This document shows, in pieces, positions 22,885-25,892 of a stretch of 25,892 nucleotides of DNA. A program made the translations under genes and the position numbers. Source of the stretch: JAYSRU01 sp043720875 (GTDB lineage Bacteria > Bacteroidota > Bacteroidia > Flavobacteriales_D > Crocinitomicaceae); the NCBI GenBank assembly GCA_043720875.1, contig JAYSRU010000229.1, positions 1-25,892 on the forward strand. Direction: 5' to 3'. Position 1 is the first letter of the stretch. Each line of letters opens with the position of its first letter. The notes beneath the pieces were generated by a model, which saw only the letters and a program-made list of their open reading frames with translations, was not told the origin of the DNA and made no database searches.

Positions 22885-24177
22885 ATGAAATACATTGCGT
22901 TTAGATCCCCGTCCAAAAAATACGTCTTCTTTGGCCTACTTACACTTTGCGTAATTGCACTAAGCGCTATGCAATCTTCTAAAAACGTTTTGCATTCCAT
23001 TACTCAGTTTTTATTTCCAATTGAGGTAGGAAAATTTCCTTATAACGAAACAGTTGAATGGAATGATCGTGGCGTATTGTTGTTTGCGCATAACCCAACC
23101 AATAAAAAAGAAACCATGGTTACCTTGGTGAATGAGGAAAAGCTCAATACATTCACAGAGTCCTTAAACCACCTGACCGAAACGTATTATATCTTACAAG
23201 ATGTAAAATCAAAATACCTTTACTTTTTTGAAAACTTAGAGGTAACGAATGGGGTAATTGCCTATCATCAACTTTCACTTGCTGGAGATATTACAGCCCA
23301 AAAAATAACATTCGCATTGATGATGAAAAACATCGGAAACTATCCGGTTGAAAAATTAAAAACCAAGGACATCATTGTCTGCAGTCAAGGTATCGTACTA
23401 CTTTTTGAATGTGAAAAAGAAAAAGATATTTTAACCGACATTGCGGTTTTCATTACCGACAACAATTGTTTGAGCTATGCTACAATACTTGGTGTTCGAG
23501 ACAAGAAATCAAAGTTTAACACCGAAGCATATTCTTATCATTATGCCGGAAACACAGATACATTTGTTAGTTTTTCACGTAAATCCCATGACGCTAAAAA
23601 GAAAGGCTGGGAACTTACCAACATCAGTTATAAAGCAAAATTAGTCGGCACAAAACATATTCCAAGTACCGTAAAATTTGGTTTACACCAGCAATCATTT
23701 ATGGGGCAAACTGGGTCATATTACCTTAAAAAGGTGCATACAGAATTTGAAGGGCAAGTATTTACCTACAACGACATCCCATACATTTTTGGGTATGAAA
23801 CAATTGCTGGAAAAATACAATTATCTTGTTACACGGCAAATGATAAAGGAGAGTATGTTCTTTGCAGTTCTCATAGTTTTGGAGCAAAATTAGAAGGATT
23901 ACACCAACTAGGGGTGGAAGAAACCAATCAAGGATTTGCACTAAGAATGGGATCTTCCAAGATCGATATTTGCGCACTCGCACCATTGGGAAAAATTGAA
24001 ACCAAGAATACACCATTTACCAAAGCAATCATTGAAAACCCGTTCACCCTGCATATGCTGGGGAAATCTGTAGCAGATAAAATGTATTTCGGATTTTCAA
24101 AAGACCCTAGCACTGTTTTTTCTTTTTCAAAAAAGCTTCTCAATACAAAACAAGCGATTAACTTTGAAGCATTATGA
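22885..24177 (+). CDS. Exported or membrane-anchored hypothetical protein
   Basis: 430 residues. A basic N-terminus and one hydrophobic segment (about 13-28, YVFFGLLTLCVIALSAM) act as signal or anchor; the rest is soluble and beta-rich (for example GVLLFAHNPTNKKETMVTLV, QSFMGQTGSYYLKKVHTEFEGQVFTYNDIPYIFGY), with a regularity that could be a propeller-like fold, though no family is recognised. The stop overlaps the uridine kinase ATG by 4 nt (ATGA, 24174-24177), so translation is coupled. This is the first gene of a three-gene chain. Confidence 0.75.
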   Translation: MKYIAFRSPSKKYVFFGLLTLCVIALSAMQSSKNVLHSITQFLFPIEVGKFPYNETVEWNDRGVLLFAHNPTNKKETMVTLVNEEKLNTFTESLNHLTETYYILQDVKSKYLYFFENLEVTNGVIAYHQLSLAGDITAQKITFALMMKNIGNYPVEKLKTKDIIVCSQGIVLLFECEKEKDILTDIAVFITDNNCLSYATILGVRDKKSKFNTEAYSYHYAGNTDTFVSFSRKSHDAKKKGWELTNISYKAKLVGTKHIPSTVKFGLHQQSFMGQTGSYYLKKVHTEFEGQVFTYNDIPYIFGYETIAGKIQLSCYTANDKGEYVLCSSHSFGAKLEGLHQLGVEETNQGFALRMGSSKIDICALAPLGKIETKNTPFTKAIIENPFTLHMLGKSVADKMYFGFSKDPSTVFSFSKKLLNTKQAINFEAL

Positions 24178-24788
24178 GTTTTGTACTAGGTATTTGTGGT
24201 GGAAGTGGAAGTGGTAAAACAACGTTGTTGAATCGCTTGCAGCAGGAGTTTGGCGATTTAAATCCTTCGTTGTTTACGATGGATAATTATTACAAAAAAT
24301 TGGAGCTTCAAACCAAAGACGCTTTTGGAGAAGTGAATTTCGATCTACCCACAGCCTTACACGAGGATCGCTTGAATGCGGATTTGTTAAAACTTGTTTC
24401 TGGTGAGTCTATTGAAGTAAAAGAATATCATTTTAATGCGCCGCCCGACAGACAAGTATTACACACAATTGCGCCGTCGGAATTGATAATTGTTGAAGGC
24501 TTATTCTTGTTTCATTACCCTGAAGTATTTAAAGCCTTGAATTATAGCATATTTGTGGAGGTAGATCCTTTGGTTCAGTTGGATAGAAGATTATACAGAG
24601 ATCAAGAAACACGTGGCTATACCAGAGAATCCATACTTTACCAATGGGAAAATCATGTATTGCCTTGTTATGACAATTACATCTTACCTTACCAAGAAAA
24701 GGCTTCGTTTAACTTTAGAAACGATCACAATGCGGACGTGGATTTTAATAAATTAAAAGAAATTATTTCTTCAAATTTAGGTTTGTGA
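24174..24788 (+). CDS. udk: Uridine kinase
   Basis: 204 residues, normal length. It phosphorylates uridine and cytidine in pyrimidine salvage. The P-loop GICGGSGSGKTTLL lies at 7-20; the nucleoside-binding TMDNYYKK (35-42), FDLPTALHED near 56-65, YHFNAPP near 85-91 and VEGLFLFHY near 106-114 follow the family pattern, and RLYRDQETRGYTRESIL carries the lid arginines. It overlaps its upstream neighbour (ATGA) and its downstream neighbour (GTGA, 24785-24788), so it is locked in one translational chain. Confidence 0.95.
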   Translation: MSFVLGICGGSGSGKTTLLNRLQQEFGDLNPSLFTMDNYYKKLELQTKDAFGEVNFDLPTALHEDRLNADLLKLVSGESIEVKEYHFNAPPDRQVLHTIAPSELIIVEGLFLFHYPEVFKALNYSIFVEVDPLVQLDRRLYRDQETRGYTRESILYQWENHVLPCYDNYILPYQEKASFNFRNDHNADVDFNKLKEIISSNLGL

Positions 24789-25892
24789 ATTGGAAAATTA
24801 GAAAATATTGGCGCGTAATATTTGGATGTCTTTCCCTGCTAATTTCTTTTTTATATAGCCCCGAATTAAACAAAATATCTTCATCGGAGCAGCATCAACA
24901 ATTTGAAGTCGCATTACAAAAGGTGGCCTCCAATTTAGACCGTGCATTAGGTAACTTTATTATTGAGAGTAATCAAGTTCGGGACAAAAAATATTGGAAG
25001 AACTACCATGAAACAGAGATCGTTTACCATATTTTCAGCAATGATAAACTCATTTATTGGAGTAAAAACAGCTTTACTGTTGACACAAAAATTAGTACAG
25101 TATTTCCCAATAATGGTTTAATAAAGCTAAGTAACGGTTGGTATTTGTGTAAATTTCAAACCATTGGAACACTAACGTATGTGGCTTCTTACTTAATTAA
25201 GCATAAGTTTCCTTACCAAAACGATGTGCTTAAAAACAGCTTGAATAATGACCTGAATTTATCATTCAATGGGTATATTTTTGATGCACCCACCTCGAAA
25301 TGGAACATAAATGGTGCTGACGGAAAAAGTATATGTGCATTCGTTCCTAAATATGAATCGAACCCTTCCTTTTATCAAACCATTGTGTTTTTCGCGGGCA
25401 GCATGATTGGAATTAGTTTGATTTTATCTGTGATTGGTTGGTTTATGCTTCGCAAAGCTCCAAAATTTTGGGGCGTTTTTCCGATCCTGCTTATTGTCTT
25501 CAGAATTTTGAGCCTACACTACCAATGGCCTACTCTTTGGAGTGACCTAAGCTTTTTTCAACCCGATTTATATGCCAGTTCCGAGTGGCTCCCCTCTTTT
25601 GGTGACTTATGTATAAATGTAATGCTTGTGGGCGTTTTGTTGTGGTACGTGAATCGTATGTCATGGCCATATGGCGACACTTTATTAGCCCGTGGGATTT
25701 CTTTTCTATTAATTCCGGTACTCTTAATCTTTGCCAAAACCATAACAGAAGTATTCAAGGGAATGGTAGAAAATTCATCAATTCCGTTGCAATTAGAGTT
25801 TCTATTTACGCTCAACTTCTTCAGTTTTACCTGCCTCGCCATCATGGGGGTGCTTTTATACTATTATTTTGTTGCTTGTCGTTTAAGTATCC
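24785..25892 (+). CDS. Multi-pass membrane protein, possible sensor histidine kinase N-terminus (3' partial)
   Basis: A GTG at 24785 overlaps the udk stop (GTGA) and the frame stays open for 369 codons to the window edge. One N-terminal helix (about 9-24, WRVIFGCLSLLISFLY) is followed by a ~170-residue extracytoplasmic domain and then about five hydrophobic helices (for example TIVFFAGSMIGISLILSVIGW, FPILLIVFRILSL, LLARGISFLLIPVLLIFA, LNFFSFTCLAIMGVLLYYY). The layout of a periplasmic sensor domain plus a membrane bundle resembles large Bacteroidota sensor kinases, but no catalytic part is inside the window, so this is only a guess. Confidence 0.6.
   Translation, partial: MNWKIRKYWRVIFGCLSLLISFLYSPELNKISSSEQHQQFEVALQKVASNLDRALGNFIIESNQVRDKKYWKNYHETEIVYHIFSNDKLIYWSKNSFTVDTKISTVFPNNGLIKLSNGWYLCKFQTIGTLTYVASYLIKHKFPYQNDVLKNSLNNDLNLSFNGYIFDAPTSKWNINGADGKSICAFVPKYESNPSFYQTIVFFAGSMIGISLILSVIGWFMLRKAPKFWGVFPILLIVFRILSLHYQWPTLWSDLSFFQPDLYASSEWLPSFGDLCINVMLVGVLLWYVNRMSWPYGDTLLARGISFLLIPVLLIFAKTITEVFKGMVENSSIPLQLEFLFTLNFFSFTCLAIMGVLLYYYFVACRLSI

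Overview
The window reads as chromosomal DNA of a Bacteroidota bacterium, probably Flavobacteriales and possibly near Crocinitomicaceae (inference). The signs are Bacteroidota-type -7 promoter boxes (TAnnTTTG or close variants), few Shine-Dalgarno sites, a protein with a C-terminal type IX secretion (T9SS) sorting domain, a DUF5686 outer-membrane protein, a MORN-repeat exported protein and the purH-mreB neighbourhood. No rRNA, tRNA or CRISPR array was seen.

Left part (1-9.6 kb). An ECF sigma factor gene overlaps by 4 nt a gene for a protein with a cytoplasmic head, one inner-membrane helix, a long linker and a C-terminal beta-barrel (3' end outside the window). Then come a small acidic conserved protein, a LysE-type exporter, a MORN-repeat secreted protein directly followed by ispD, and then purH, mreB and a DUF3108 gene. 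Hairpin terminators and -7 boxes separate most transcription units.

Accessory region 1 (about 9.6-13.2 kb). A truncated IS1182-type transposase is followed by a 25-bp remnant of the 3' end of a DUF5686 gene, a RhuM-family gene, a degenerate ORF, a small secreted protein, a frameshifted lipocalin-like gene and an unknown gene. The region ends at the intact DUF5686 gene, whose own 3' end carries the other copy of the 25-bp sequence.

Middle core (13.2-18.1 kb): DUF5686 outer-membrane protein, radical SAM/SPASM enzyme, small Cys-containing exported protein, and an EamA/DMT transporter.

Accessory region 2 (18,111-20,387). This is the best candidate for an undescribed system. A compact three-gene operon (GHKL ATPase with a STAS-like N-terminus, a DUF4325/STAS-like protein, a single-pass membrane protein) sits exactly between two perfect 91-bp direct repeats. 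The repeats are the last 30 codons of the transporter gene plus its stop. Removing one repeat copy and the operon restores transporter-rplU adjacency.

Right part (20.4-25.9 kb): rplU-rpmA, a 42-nt perfect palindromic terminator, a convergent CotH-kinase/T9SS protein, and a coupled chain of an unknown exported or anchored protein, uridine kinase and a partial multi-pass membrane protein (possible sensor kinase).

At distance, the leaders of the ECF sigma gene and of the CotH/T9SS gene share a two-block motif (AACCCAACCTTT, 10 nt, TTGCATCTT) with identical spacing. This suggests an autoregulated ECF regulon that includes a T9SS cargo protein.
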